From contig OZ038458.1 in assembly GCA_964036195.1 (NCBI GenBank), positions 21,775,832-21,839,831 on the forward strand: 64,000 bases of DNA, written 5' to 3'. Made by a program: the position numbers and the translations under genes. Origin of the DNA: Sphaerolaimus hirsutus. Its lineage: Eukaryota; Nematoda; Chromadorea; Monhysterida; Sphaerolaimidae. The stretch's first letter is position 1, and the number at the start of each line of letters is the position of its first letter. Positions 59,001-61,799 of this stretch are shown here, in pieces. The notes beneath the pieces were generated by a model. That model saw only the letters and a program-made list of their open reading frames with translations. It did no database searches and was not told where the DNA came from.

Positions 59001-61712
59001 ATTTCTGGTCCCGGTCCCGGTCCGAAAAACTGGTCCCGTTTGAACCCTACATACTAGTTGACATCGCAAATTAGTCACTAGTTGACATCGCAAATTGGTG
59101 TCATCGCAAATTGGCGTCAATTCAACTAAGTTTTTACGCATTACACTTAACAGAAACAATGAAAATTGATTTTATTTATCAACAATAATTTAGTTGACAC
59201 AAATTTCGATGTCAACTAGCGTGTGTAAGGCCACTGGAACAAAACCCTCGGAAATATTGACACGTCCCGCCAAAATCGCCACTCACCCGCAATAAAACGC
59301 CCGGAGCACGCCAGAATACTGCACCGTAAACAACCGATCGCACCACCTAGCCTCGCCCACCATGGGCGCCGTCCTGACATGGCACAGTGCCAAGTTAGGT
59401 CTGAACCGCGTGTCGACGCTGCCCTCCAGGGGAATGCTGTAGCAGTAGCTGCCGGTGGAGTCCATCACGTCGAGCACAGGCGCCGACCGCGACACGATCA
59501 GGAGACTGCCGCTGGCCGACCAGTGGGCGCCCGCCCAGTCCGCGTGCGCGTCCGGCGGCACTGAGACGTGGGGCAATGGTTATTTTGAGCACTGGGCGAG
59601 CGACAGGCACAGATAGAGGCCATCAACGAAAAATCAAGGGAATAAAAATACCTTATTCGCTCGTATTTCCCCTGGGGAGTTTTTTTGCATCACTTTATTG
59701 AGGGAGGAACTATTCGAGGGAGGAACTAATCGAGGGGGGGGTTTCAATGGGGGGGCTATTCAAGACAGAGACGGAATTATTCAAGCAATTACGGTAGTTT
59801 GATACAGAAATCAAAAGTAAAGGCATATTTACACACTTGTAAAAGATTGTTTTTGTATAAATTATTTATGTAAGCCCCGGCGGGGCTACAACGTTAGATT
59901 AAAATGAACGCGCAAAATCCTTCCACTCCGCTGTGGCTACAATATGAACACAAAAATGGCTCACACAAAAATCATGGCTATTATATGAACACAAAAATGG
60001 CTAATACAAAAATCATCAAAGCCTATGTACCTCTGGTTTGAGCAACAACTGTCGTTGAGTCATGCGCCGTCCAAATATCCAACTCCCCATTTTGCTTGAT
60101 CAAGGAAACGAGGTTGTTCACTCTGAAATTGACATATAAATATGGAAAATTGGCGTGCAGAATTGGAAAACCAAAATGGCTAATACATCACCGGTCCATA
60201 AATACAACTTCGGCTACTCCCACCACCTACCCAAATTCTACTGATATCTGCCACATCCCATTTTTTCCCATATCACATTACGTCTAGTTCGCTTTTGGTT
60301 CATTTTGGTTCAATGAAACCAAATGTCAACTGGTTGCAATCATGTCGCAAATGAACCCGTAGTGTTGGAAATCCGCGCATGAAGCACACGTATACAATCA
60401 CGCGCAGTGTCACCTACCAATTTTTAATTGGTATCGGAATCAGTTGACATTAAACGCCGTCAACTACAGTGCGCGCAGATATTTTGCTTTGCATGCGGCG
60501 GTCGGCGCAAGCTCCGCCCACTTTCGTGTTAATGCCCACTACAGTGTGCGCAGAAATTTCTGTTTTTTATTTTTTTTTCGGCCGTCTAAACAACCAGACG
60601 AAGAGACCCCGTACGGGAACTCGGCAGCCAGCCAAAAACAGCTGACCGAAACTTGTTTCGAAATCGATTAAATAAAATAGACTAAAAATAGGTATATAAC
60701 CATCTATATAGACGAAAATAGCGAAAATACCTCTCTGCACCTCAAAATATATGCATTACCTGCGAAATGTAAGATATATAGCAATTTAACTTCATTGTTG
60801 AGCCACACACAAAAGTGACATGCCTGACCGAAAATGCGTGCTTAGCGCTCGCGGGCATTCACACCAAAGTGGGCGGAGCTTATGCGGACCGGTGCATGCA
60901 AAGCAAAATATCTGCGCGCACTGTAGCGCTAACCCCCAAAATCACGAACGTTCTGTCAGGCTCGCTTTTTTTGTGTGTGAGCTCAATAACGACACTTAAA
61001 TTTCTACGATTTCTTACATTTGACAGAGAACGCAGATAATTTTAGCCCCCTGTGCCTACGCTCGACCCACAATTCCCATTTTTAAGCGCGTGATGGGCCT
61101 CGAAAGGTTCGTAAAAATCACAAGTTTGTATACGGAAAACGACACGCCCGGCCGAGCAAAATTCACGTGCAGTTTTAAGATGAAGGCTGGCGCGAGTGCG
61201 CGGAGTAATAGTGGCACATGGCTCACTGCCAATAGGCACAGGAATTTCTGCGCGCACTGTAGTTGCACAAACCACCGGCCCAACCCAGCATCACAACCAA
61301 AAACCCCACTCACGCAGACACCGCAAAGCGGTACAGCGGCTGCCGTTCCCTGAACCCCTTCACAGGCGCCCCCGGCCCCACTGCAGCGGCGCCTACATGC
61401 CGCAGAGGGTTGGGCGCGACCACTTCGCAATCAGCCAGGGGGCAGTCCCAGACCCCGTAAAATGTCATGCAAAGTGTCAAATGACATGCAGTGTCAAAAG
61501 TCATGTAAATTGTTCTGCAAAATGGCAAACGTGTTTTACATGACCTTTGACACTTTGCATTACACTCGACATTTTACACAGCATTCCACAGGGTCTGGGA
61601 TTGGTACCAGCTCGCACAGCGCCGCGTGTTTGTGCAGCAGGTCGGCCGGCGACGCGCCGCCGCAGCTCAAACTGCCCGTTGAGGATGATGTCGATGAACG
61701 CGGTCGATTCAT
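22849..61712 (-). CDS. NBAS: NBAS homologue (39-exon model)
   Basis: Homologue of NBAS, the large subunit of the NRZ (NBAS-RINT1-ZW10) tethering complex that acts with syntaxin-18 in Golgi-to-ER transport; NBAS also has reported roles in nonsense-mediated decay. The - strand exons listed separately join in phase to 5421 nt (1806 aa plus stop). Anchors to human NBAS (from memory, 2371 aa): propeller segments (HWWSDS against NWWSDS), TPQEMYRTM against TPEELYQRK, DYSSALALASKFDL against EYEEALSLAHTYGL, QQPELQRFR against AQPELLRFR, YEKSVELVLRAAREY against YEKSIDLVLAASREY, DVDAQRYATDESYR against GVDVQRFTADDQYK, and LMTDSG against LFTDSG. The C-terminal few hundred residues of the human protein are not found; a short KRRAKK tail replaces them. 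Five exons are split by family A hairpin elements, whose removal restores the frame. The start is taken at ATG 61712 (context CACCATGA) and is not certain. Confidence 0.88.
23575..25640. repeat. Minisatellite of CTCGAATTATCCCCCCGCGTG units
   Basis: Tandem units of roughly 33 bp (CCGCCTCGAATTATCCCCCC + GCGTGAATTACCTA). Interrupted by a CGGCGGACAT-type insert (about 24525-24810) and the element 24888-25309. The unit resembles the interior of TACCGTATT elements. Confidence 0.85.
24888..25309. mobile_element. TAGGGTT-ended element with ATTTGATAT interior
   Basis: TAGGGTTCGAATGATATG ... CATTTGTACCCTA, target duplication CCCACATG on both sides. Interior is an array of TTGATATTCAATATT-type words. 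Inserted in the minisatellite. Confidence 0.84.
25640..27170. other. AT-rich transposon debris
   Basis: Holds a CAGCAGGCATCACACTTTG-type fragment, ACTTTTACTCACC-type fragments and a degraded TACCGTATT element (26410-26830). No coding exon seen. Confidence 0.45.
27173..27290. mobile_element. Short CAGAGTTGT-ended hairpin
   Basis: CAGAGTTGTGAAAGTG ... TTTTTTAACAACTCTG; same family as 36470-36950 and 55849-56285. Confidence 0.6.
27945..28137. mobile_element. CTCGGCGGACATCACAC element
   Basis: TATACTCGGCGGACATCAC ... GCGGTCCGCTGAGTATA; about 190 bp, complete. Confidence 0.65.
28343..29472. mobile_element. TAGGGTT-ended element with AAAAAACGTTTTTT ends
   Basis: Target duplication GACACACT (28335-28342, 29473-29480), right end CATCGGCCAACCCTA. 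Hosts the nested element 28717-29152. Confidence 0.84.
28717..29152. mobile_element. hAT-like element, same family, nested
   Basis: CAGGGACGTATCCAGG / CCTGGATACGGCCCTG, target duplication ATTACCTC on both sides. Nested in the TAGGGTT element 28343-29472. Confidence 0.87.
29560..29786. repeat. GGCGCC-rich element, one clear end
   Basis: Arrays of GCGCCAGGCGCCAGAGAAAA ending GGCGCCATTCCATCACTA. Confidence 0.65.
30191..30787. mobile_element. CCGGCCGTAAAGTA element (copy 1)
   Basis: GTAAGCCCGGCCGTAAAGTA ... TTTACGGCTGGACCATCCCC, carrying a nested AGTACTTTTAACAACTCTG element. Confidence 0.65.
30900..31990. mobile_element. Large foldback
   Basis: Arms: GGGGTCTGGGCTTTGACTAA / CCCAGACCCCAAACC and CTCCCAGTCCTGAGATAAGG / ATCTCAGGACTGGGGGATT. 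Related blocks are inside 9321-10994. Confidence 0.65.
32180..32467. mobile_element. Compact foldback
   Basis: TAAACACCTTCGTCAAGCAG ... GACTGGCAAGGTGTTTA; a minimal version of 9321-10994. Confidence 0.65.
32618..33063. mobile_element. hAT-like non-autonomous element, CAGTGGCGTAGCCAGG ends
   Basis: Termini CAGTGGCGTAGCCAGG / CCTGGCTACGCCACTG and an exact 8-bp target duplication GTTTAAAC (32610-32617, 33064-33071). Contains a GGCGCC cassette and poly-G/poly-C tracts; no transposase. Confidence 0.88.
33971..34112 (-). CDS. NBAS: NBAS exon 38
   Basis: Acceptor CTGCGCCCCAG. Reads ADRLDDKHFMTLVAKTLRVV then AVSDFKAAVSAYAKQHGHR, comparable to human KEMTRKAIKTVKHFIE and YADTLNHLEKSLAHLETL. Donor GTTGGT in phase 2; GTGCGC eight bases later is an alternative. 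Confidence 0.75.
34495..34907. mobile_element. CCGGCCGTAAAGTA element (copy 2) in NBAS intron 37
   Basis: CAGCCGTAAAGTAAACCCGG ... TTACGGCCGGACCATCCCC; begins 11 bp from the exon 37 donor. Confidence 0.7.
34918..34999 (-). CDS. NBAS: NBAS exon 37
   Basis: Acceptor TTGGTCGCAG. Reads VSIELVYAIYAFGQFDSALA and SVCFTLL. The donor GTGCTG at 34917 is chosen by phase; GTCTGT at 34936 is a stronger site but breaks phase with exon 38. Confidence 0.68.
35316..35446 (-). CDS. NBAS: NBAS exon 36
   Basis: Acceptor ACGCTTTCAG, donor GTTTGT. Reads ALDYLALLRNLSSGQDVWPV and ADALGVVPALQ, against human PLEALEPVLSSQNILSISKL. Confidence 0.86.
35691..35781 (-). CDS. NBAS: NBAS exon 35
   Basis: Starts after the family A element with a canonical acceptor (GCCCCCAG|GTTTTG). 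Reads VLARLQPDEREKAAANAHRE then ALKQLHKICP. YYQ-VLARLQPD aligns without a gap to human YYFTLLENC. Donor GTGCGT. Confidence 0.87.
35782..35907. mobile_element. Family A element as NBAS intron 34 (canonical GT-AG)
   Basis: CCTG on the + strand on both sides (35781-35784, 35907-35910), CAGG in the coding direction. 126 bp. Because of the A in the target copy, the intron becomes CAG|GTGCCA...CCCCCAG|GTT. Confidence 0.86.
35908..36061 (-). CDS. NBAS: NBAS exon 34
   Basis: Acceptor CTTTTTTCAG. Reads SSRQLDAVKELRESVYPLL, DGSDHALVALYYQ, against human MVKYIYPTIGGFDHERLQYY. Ends CAG|GTGCCA at a family A element. Confidence 0.9.
36470..36950. mobile_element. Element ending TACTTTTAACAACTCTG
   Basis: Built of AAGTACGCATGCTCGAGTAC and TTTACTCGCAAAAGTAAA words; in NBAS intron 33. 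Confidence 0.5.
37090..37200 (-). CDS. NBAS: NBAS exon 33
   Basis: Acceptor ATTTGTGCAG, donor GTACGT. Reads EAWLAAKRLADANDMDAW and TNLTYLMTDSG, against human ESVYSIAISLAQRYSVSRW and LEFLFTDSG. Confidence 0.9.
37358..37691. mobile_element. TACCGTATA-ended element in NBAS intron 32
   Basis: TACCGTATATAAATACTCGA ... TATTCGAGTATATACGGTA. Confidence 0.72.
37833..37899 (-). CDS. NBAS: NBAS exon 32
   Basis: Acceptor AATTTCGCAG, donor GTGCGT. Reads VDAQRYATDESYRNDTIVGL, against human VDVQRFTADDQYKRETILGL. Diagnostic match. Confidence 0.9.
37941..38195. mobile_element. Family A element (long form) in NBAS intron 31
   Basis: Ends GGCGCCAGTCCCAGACC and GGTCTGGGACTGGCA; inner CCAAATCTTATG inverted repeat as in the copy at 12.7 kb. 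Its terminus is coding in exon 31 and supplies the donor. Confidence 0.78.
38181..38377 (-). CDS. NBAS: NBAS exon 31 (ends inside a transposon terminus)
   Basis: Acceptor CCCCTATTTAG. Reads APPLDVIRSAVSTAINSSDA to GDNQVL, then VPVPD encoded by a family A terminus. The donor GTGTAA lies inside the element; this is the only arrangement found that keeps phase into exon 32. NQVLVPVPDHVDAQR aligns gapless with human AQILQGLRKGVDVQR. Confidence 0.74.
38438..39096. mobile_element. TAGGGTTGG-ended element in NBAS intron 30
   Basis: TAGGGTTGGCCGATG ... CCAACCCTA, target duplication GGTGCCAC on both sides; same family as 28343-29472 and 47630-48330. Confidence 0.86.
39097..39236. mobile_element. Degraded family A element in NBAS intron 30
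   Basis: GGTGCCACTCTCATACC ... AGTCTAGAAGTGGC with TGTCATGCAGTGTC / GACACTTTGCATGA arms. A later element (38438-39096) inserted at its end and duplicated GGTGCCAC. Confidence 0.65.
39251..39314 (-). CDS. NBAS: NBAS exon 30
   Basis: A 64-nt exon, acceptor CCAGGTGCAG, donor GTCAGT. Reads DDMPMLAYVCALRWALEMRN, in the place of human LSLQLAAYYYSLQIYARL. A degraded family A element lies 15 bp into the following intron. Confidence 0.76.
39744..39907 (-). CDS. NBAS: NBAS exon 29
   Basis: Acceptor TTTCACCAG, donor GTTGGT. Reads FQSELESRQVLSLWARTYGR and LMTVALLIALTSPDVESCFE, against human DMTLALAYLLALPQVLDANRCFE. Confidence 0.85.
39948..40345. mobile_element. TACCGTATA-ended element in NBAS intron 28
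   Basis: TACCGTATAACCTCGAGTAA ... CTTATTCGAGGATATAAATA then CGGTA. Confidence 0.7.
40360..40590. mobile_element. TACACACTACTTTTCACCG element
   Basis: Inverted ends TACACACTACTTTTCACCG / CGGTGAAAACTAGTGTGTG. Confidence 0.65.
40768..40944 (-). CDS. NBAS: NBAS exon 28
   Basis: Acceptor GATTTTGCAG, donor GTGCGC; both phases fit the neighbours. Reads NAIKSTLRELDFDKGKLRTA and MPDPISDIFFCEVPTC, a divergent linker in the family. Confidence 0.76.
40975..41235. repeat. Foldback of GTGCTCATCT / AGATGAGCAC words
   Basis: Left half repeats GTGCTCATC, right half the complement AGATGAGCACCGGG. In NBAS intron 27. Confidence 0.7.
41312..41394 (-). CDS. NBAS: NBAS exon 27
   Basis: Acceptor GCACCACAG, donor GTCAGC. 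Reads EDDLFALWYFVLRACDPERL then LDIADEF, against human RQELMAFALTHCPPSSIELLL. Confidence 0.82.
41461..41661. mobile_element. CACACACAGTTGAC / TCAACTAGCGTGTG element
   Basis: About 200 bp, internal TTCATTGTTTCTGTTAGGTG. Same family as 43086-43293, 7833-8028 and the ends at 59060-59232. Confidence 0.65.
41708..41929 (-). CDS. NBAS: NBAS exon 26
   Basis: Reads NYRHPKKLLELAALLHIEEL, then QKDGPCAVDFALQLAHLNF and CHDLLVDGMAKN, against human CYKQSTKLLGLAELLRVAG and ALRFHDYKAASMHCQELM. The 5' border (acceptor AATCAAAG) is chosen by phase and is uncertain by a few codons. Donor GTTGGT. Confidence 0.78.
42038..42514. mobile_element. hAT-like element, CAGGGGTCTCC ends
   Basis: Termini CAGGGGTCTCC / GGAGACCCCTG with 8-bp target duplication TGTTAGGG (42030-42037, 42515-42522). 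GATAGATAG-rich interior. Confidence 0.84.
42744..42881 (-). CDS. NBAS: NBAS exon 25
   Basis: Acceptor TATCGGACAG, donor GTCTGT (a later GTGTGT donor would add six residues). Reads LELQRELDMLTALPLLAELG and LPLKLRLIDDKFDIVK, against human IQEELDLIQAVGCLEEFGVK. Confidence 0.88.
43086..43293. mobile_element. CACTGGTTGATATC / CAACTAGCGTGTG element
   Basis: Just 3' of NBAS exon 24 on the - strand; ATCACATAGGAAAGTTGAAA internal word shared with 41461-41661. Confidence 0.6.
43384..43500 (-). CDS. NBAS: NBAS exon 24
   Basis: Acceptor TTTCACCCACAG, donor GTCCGT. Reads LWYEKSVELVLRAAREYADA and NVQLARRC, against human VSYEKSIDLVLAASREYFNS and MDLARCC. Very strong match. Confidence 0.92.
44222..46283. 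mobile_element. 2-kb element with GTACACACTAGTTTACC ends
   Basis: Ends GTACACACTAGTTTACC / CAGTAAACTAGTGTGCG; flanks share ACAATTTTA. Interior has many GCGACGCGTCGC words and AT-rich DNA. A 97-codon - strand frame (44609-44902) is open but unlike any protein I know. Confidence 0.6.
46284..46916. other. NBAS intron 23, remaining part
   Basis: Partial CACTAGTTGACATC-type ends (about 46440-46600) and a poly-C tract; no exon seen. Confidence 0.4.
46917..47003 (-). CDS. NBAS: NBAS exon 23
   Basis: Starts directly after the family A element (CCCCCTG|GTCGCG). Reads VAALLAAGDTSSLQYALEF. DWCTSAL-VAALLAAG aligns without a gap to human DACYEIFTESLLCSS up to the shared MH. Donor GTGGGT. Confidence 0.84.
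47004..47171. mobile_element. Family A element as NBAS intron 22
   Basis: CCAG on both sides (47003-47006, 47171-47174). 168 bp palindrome. GT...TG in the coding direction. Confidence 0.85.
47172..47310 (-). CDS. NBAS: NBAS exon 22
   Basis: The acceptor TGGAAAAG is poor but gives the required phase 2. It lies beside a GGCGCC element that may have changed the site. Reads GATLISLPQITFNATYKLPN to SADWCTSAL, ending at a family A element (CTG|GTGCCA). Confidence 0.72.
47330..47480. mobile_element. Short GGCGCC-type element
   Basis: TAGTGACGGAAAAGCGCC ... GGCGCTTTTACCATCACTA; 151 bp, adjacent to NBAS exon 22. Confidence 0.7.
47630..48330. mobile_element. TAGGGTTGG-ended element in NBAS intron 21
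   Basis: Target duplication GCTAAACC (47622-47629, 48331-48338); right end CATCGGCCAACCCTA. Confidence 0.86.
48391..48605 (-). CDS. NBAS: NBAS exon 21
   Basis: Acceptor ATCGCGCAG, just downstream of a degraded family A terminus. Reads DAQLDSILEALSTLDYYDI, SELCECVGDRHRAGTLLTRL, against human MVDQLEQILSVSELLEKHGL and ARKLMVRLTRH. Donor GTGGGT, phase 2. Confidence 0.85.
48609..49013. mobile_element. Family A element (long, diverged) in NBAS intron 20
   Basis: GAGGGAGCAGTCC ... GTCTGGGACTGACACCAG with CCAAATCTTATG core. Exon 21 uses a separate AG 3' to it, so this older copy sits in an ordinary intron. Confidence 0.68.
49181..49306 (-). CDS. NBAS: NBAS exon 20
   Basis: Acceptor TCATTTCAG, donor GTAGAT. 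Reads RRGKSNGADLLVFSLEELYS and SVASACVRECSLTGDQAAV, in the position of human QLMAIALECIYTCERNDQL. Confidence 0.8.
49642..50063. mobile_element. hAT-like element, same family
   Basis: CAGGGACGTATCCAGG / GGATACGGCCCTG, target duplication GGTGAAAG on both sides. Nested in the CCGGCCGTAAAGTA element. Confidence 0.87.
50318..50936. mobile_element. TACCGTATT-ended element, ATCAAAGCACCC interior
   Basis: TACCGTATTTCTCCGATCAA ... TTGATCGGAGAAATACGGTA, with GGGTGCTTTA words. Confidence 0.78.
51208..51378 (-). CDS. NBAS: NBAS exon 19
   Basis: Acceptor AACACCCAG, donor GTTAGC. Reads VVQRVAPLLSDL, RLVLREFLVSRSRQNLNLI and MVPLLMK, against human AYQWMVPFLHRCE and LLKEYLVTLAKGDLKFPLKI. Confidence 0.85.
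51420..51684. mobile_element. TAGGGTTGGGAA-ended element with GGGTTCGGGT arrays
   Basis: TAGGGTTGGGAATTTC ... GGTTCCCAAACCCCA; flanks CTGATTGA / CTGAAGGA are 6 of 8 identical. In NBAS intron 18. Confidence 0.7.
51717..51851 (-). CDS. NBAS: NBAS exon 18
   Basis: Acceptor GATGTTCAG, donor GTGGGG. Reads ELDGCLTEALAYERFVLQ and DPLALIDALLRD, against human NLVTLETLVYEARCDVTLTL and EKLRLLM. Confidence 0.86.
51925..52057 (-). CDS. NBAS: NBAS exon 17
   Basis: Acceptor ACCTTTCAG, donor GTGACA. Reads GVNPDVETISEWLKWRAG and HLVVAWYKHAVESLGFQ, colinear with human LTVEKVMDWYQTRAEEIEHY. Confidence 0.88.
52425..52589 (-). CDS. NBAS: NBAS exon 16
   Basis: Acceptor CCACTTTCAG, donor GTTCGA. Reads SEYMSSDLIQCEALMNLI and VLYDQQPELQRFR, against human FLYAAQPELLRFR. 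Confidence 0.88.
52805..52893. mobile_element. Short TAGGGTTGGGAA-ended element
   Basis: TAGGGTTGGGAATATC ... GGTTCCAACCCCA, flanks CCACCCAC / GCACCCAC. In NBAS intron 15, ending 12 bp from the donor. Confidence 0.7.
52906..53117 (-). CDS. NBAS: NBAS exon 15
   Basis: Acceptor TTTCAATCGCAG, donor GTAAGT. Reads ASRDLSLADLTVNTARRG, CARHGSVLLEHWLPVLACLP, against human ESNVQALEILFTYHGSDLLPH. GC-rich. Confidence 0.87.
53155..53264. mobile_element. Minimal TACCGTATT-ended element in NBAS intron 14
   Basis: TACCGTATTTCCTCGAAATA ... TATTTCGAGGAAATACGGTA; 110 bp, clean inverted repeat. Confidence 0.8.
53346..53433 (-). CDS. NBAS: NBAS exon 14
   Basis: Acceptor ATTTTTGTAG; donor GTTCGC is weak but phase-required. 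Reads DPSADDLRDCGVHFRLIN and ILRSLITEE, in the position of human CRRKLLTYLDRLATYEEIL. Confidence 0.78.
53669..53820 (-). CDS. NBAS: NBAS exon 13
   Basis: Acceptor TTTTTCGCAG, donor GTAAGT. Reads ALISDAPWVLAECQRRI and LALLELGLFLTREAVARA, against human KKRSWVLHECLERVP and KELLQYGLKGTD. Confidence 0.88.
53886..54011 (-). CDS. NBAS: NBAS exon 12
   Basis: Acceptor GCAATTTTTCAG, donor GTAATC. Reads IETGDYSSALALASKFDL and DVVYKYRWLHSEIS, nearly colinear with human EYEEALSLAHTYGLDTDLVY. One of the strongest family matches. Confidence 0.9.
54061..54372. repeat. Fragment of the CATCGGCCAACCCTA-type family (NBAS intron 11)
   Basis: Contains the family's internal words (ATACACTGTAGAAGTA, ATATTATATACTAC) and ends GTGCCAACCCTA exactly at the exon 11 donor. 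Confidence 0.65.
54374..54553 (-). CDS. NBAS: NBAS exon 11 (start of Sec39 region)
   Basis: Begins after the family A element (CCCCCTG|GTGGGC). Reads VGKMTALIAYGWIKLAIG and ends FALHEIRQTTPQEMYRTM, against human LVSLRSTTPEELYQRK. The donor GTAGGG coincides with the TAGGGTTGG terminus of another transposon. Confidence 0.85.
54554..54745. mobile_element. Family A element as NBAS intron 10
   Basis: CCAG on both sides (54553-54556, 54745-54748). 192 bp; centre AACCGCGTT, with long arms of high identity. GT...TG in the coding direction. Confidence 0.84.
54746..54814 (-). CDS. NBAS: NBAS exon 10
   Basis: Acceptor GTCAATGCAG. Reads TIELDGTSGKDEATTQSG ending GKLAL at a family A element (CTG|GTTCTA). 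This is the low-complexity linker between propeller and Sec39 region. Confidence 0.72.
55095..55268 (-). CDS. NBAS: NBAS exon 9 (propeller)
   Basis: Acceptor GCCGCCGCAG, donor GTCGGT followed by a T run. Reads ELAVMRADGGFCITPVND, continuing WWSDS as the next propeller strand (human AVTLARCSGALTV), then SRVPAADSIVRQFSPGAS. Confidence 0.84.
55661..55834 (-). CDS. NBAS: NBAS exon 8 (propeller)
   Basis: Acceptor TGGTCCACAG. Reads AAVVSLCTNDSESLAAAL, VLVLQLPSLRR and HWWSDS, matching human FKMSLSPDGMLLAA, WAIPSLKQQ and NWWSDS. The donor GTTCGC is weak but gives a gapless match into exon 9. Confidence 0.82.
55849..56285. mobile_element. GTTGTTAAAAGTACTG-ended element in NBAS intron 7
   Basis: GTTGTTAAAAGTACTGAAAA ... 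TACGTTTTAACAACTATGC; AAACGTAAACGTA interior. Confidence 0.6.
56356..56409 (-). CDS. NBAS: NBAS exon 7
   Basis: A 54-nt exon with acceptor CTCTCGCAG and donor GTGTGT, phase 0 on both sides. Reads LNKPDGWVDWMPCFASTQ. Similarity to the family is weak; support comes from splice sites, phase and GC content. Confidence 0.62.
56855..57007 (-). CDS. NBAS: NBAS exon 6
   Basis: Starts directly after the family A element (CCCCCTG|GTCGTG). Reads VVFAAEYGADDRREFDAE and GVMLYRLVDEKPHAL. Joined to exon 5 it gives AVCAQRGL-VVFAAEYG, gapless against human AIYHPGHRLLLVGGCE. Donor GTGAGC. Confidence 0.8.
57008..57177. mobile_element. Family A element as NBAS intron 5
   Basis: CCAG on both sides (57007-57010, 57177-57180). 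170 bp imperfect palindrome. GT...TG in the coding direction. Confidence 0.85.
57178..57280 (-). CDS. NBAS: NBAS exon 5
   Basis: The acceptor CGACGCAG is chosen because it gives the phase required by exon 4. Reads RLSGYHPLYAVDLCAELLRA ending AVCAQRGL, directly at a family A element (CTG|GTGCCA). Confidence 0.76.
57366..57410. repeat. Short hairpin ATTGTATTTCTACCTT
   Basis: ATTGTATTTCTACCTT followed after 13 bp by AAGGTAGAAATACAAT; upstream of exon 5 in the - strand intron. Confidence 0.8.
57479..59049. mobile_element. TAGGGTT-ended element with GGTCCC arrays
   Basis: TAGGGTTCAAACGGGACC ... GGTCCCGTTTGAACCCTA, target duplication CATACTAG on both sides. Interior arrays of CCCGGT. Carries the nested element 57615-58369 and is inserted in a CACTAGTTGACATC-type element. 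Confidence 0.86.
57615..58369. mobile_element. TAGGGTTGGGACG-ended element with ATATCG arrays
   Basis: TAGGGTTGGGACGATAT ... ATATCGTCCCAACCCTA, target duplication GTCCCGGT on both sides. Interior arrays of AATATCGATATCG. Confidence 0.87.
59287..59560 (-). CDS. NBAS: NBAS exon 4 (propeller)
   Basis: Acceptor CACGTCTCAG, donor GTGAGT. Reads DWAGAHWSASGSLLIVS, VLDVMDSTGSYCYSIP and LFTVQYSGVLRAF, aligning with human QWRRVAWSYDCTLLAYA and ELLVINYRGELRSY. Strongly GC-rich. Confidence 0.87.
60031..60122 (-). CDS. NBAS: NBAS exon 3
   Basis: Acceptor AATTTCAG, donor GTACAT. Reads VNNLVSLIKQNGELDIWTAH, comparable to the first propeller strand of human NBAS (VNKQINWHLVLASNGKL). Confidence 0.82.
60467..61268. 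mobile_element. Foldback with CAACTACAGTGCGCGCAG ends
   Basis: CAACTACAGTGCGCGCAG ... CTGCGCGCACTGTAGTTG; contains CGGCAGCCAGCCAAAA, also seen near 18486. In NBAS intron 2. Confidence 0.65.
61314..61435 (-). CDS. NBAS: NBAS exon 2
   Basis: Begins exactly after a family A element (CCCCCTG|GCTGAT) and reads ADCEVVAPNPLRHV...RERQPLYRFAVS. Canonical donor GTGAGT at 61313. Phase 2 at its end fits exon 3. Confidence 0.72.
61436..61607. mobile_element. Family A element as NBAS intron 1
   Basis: CCAG on both sides (61435-61438, 61607-61610). 172 bp, arms TGTCATGCAAAGTGTC / GACACTTTGCATTACA. As an intron on the - strand it is GT...TG. Confidence 0.82.
61608..61712 (-). CDS. NBAS: NBAS exon 1 (putative start)
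   Basis: ATG at 61712-61710 in good context (CACCATGA); reads MNRPRSSTSSSTGSLS...LLHKHAALCEL. An in-frame open stretch continues upstream to an acceptor-like CTCTCCAG, so an earlier coding exon is possible. It ends at a family A element with CTG|GTACCA. Confidence 0.6.
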
Positions 61713-61799
61713 GGTGAGCAGTTGGGTCTGGAGAGCGAGGGATGGTTGTTTTGGAGGGGAGTTTGGAGCGGACACGTCGGTGAAATATTTGGCAACCCG

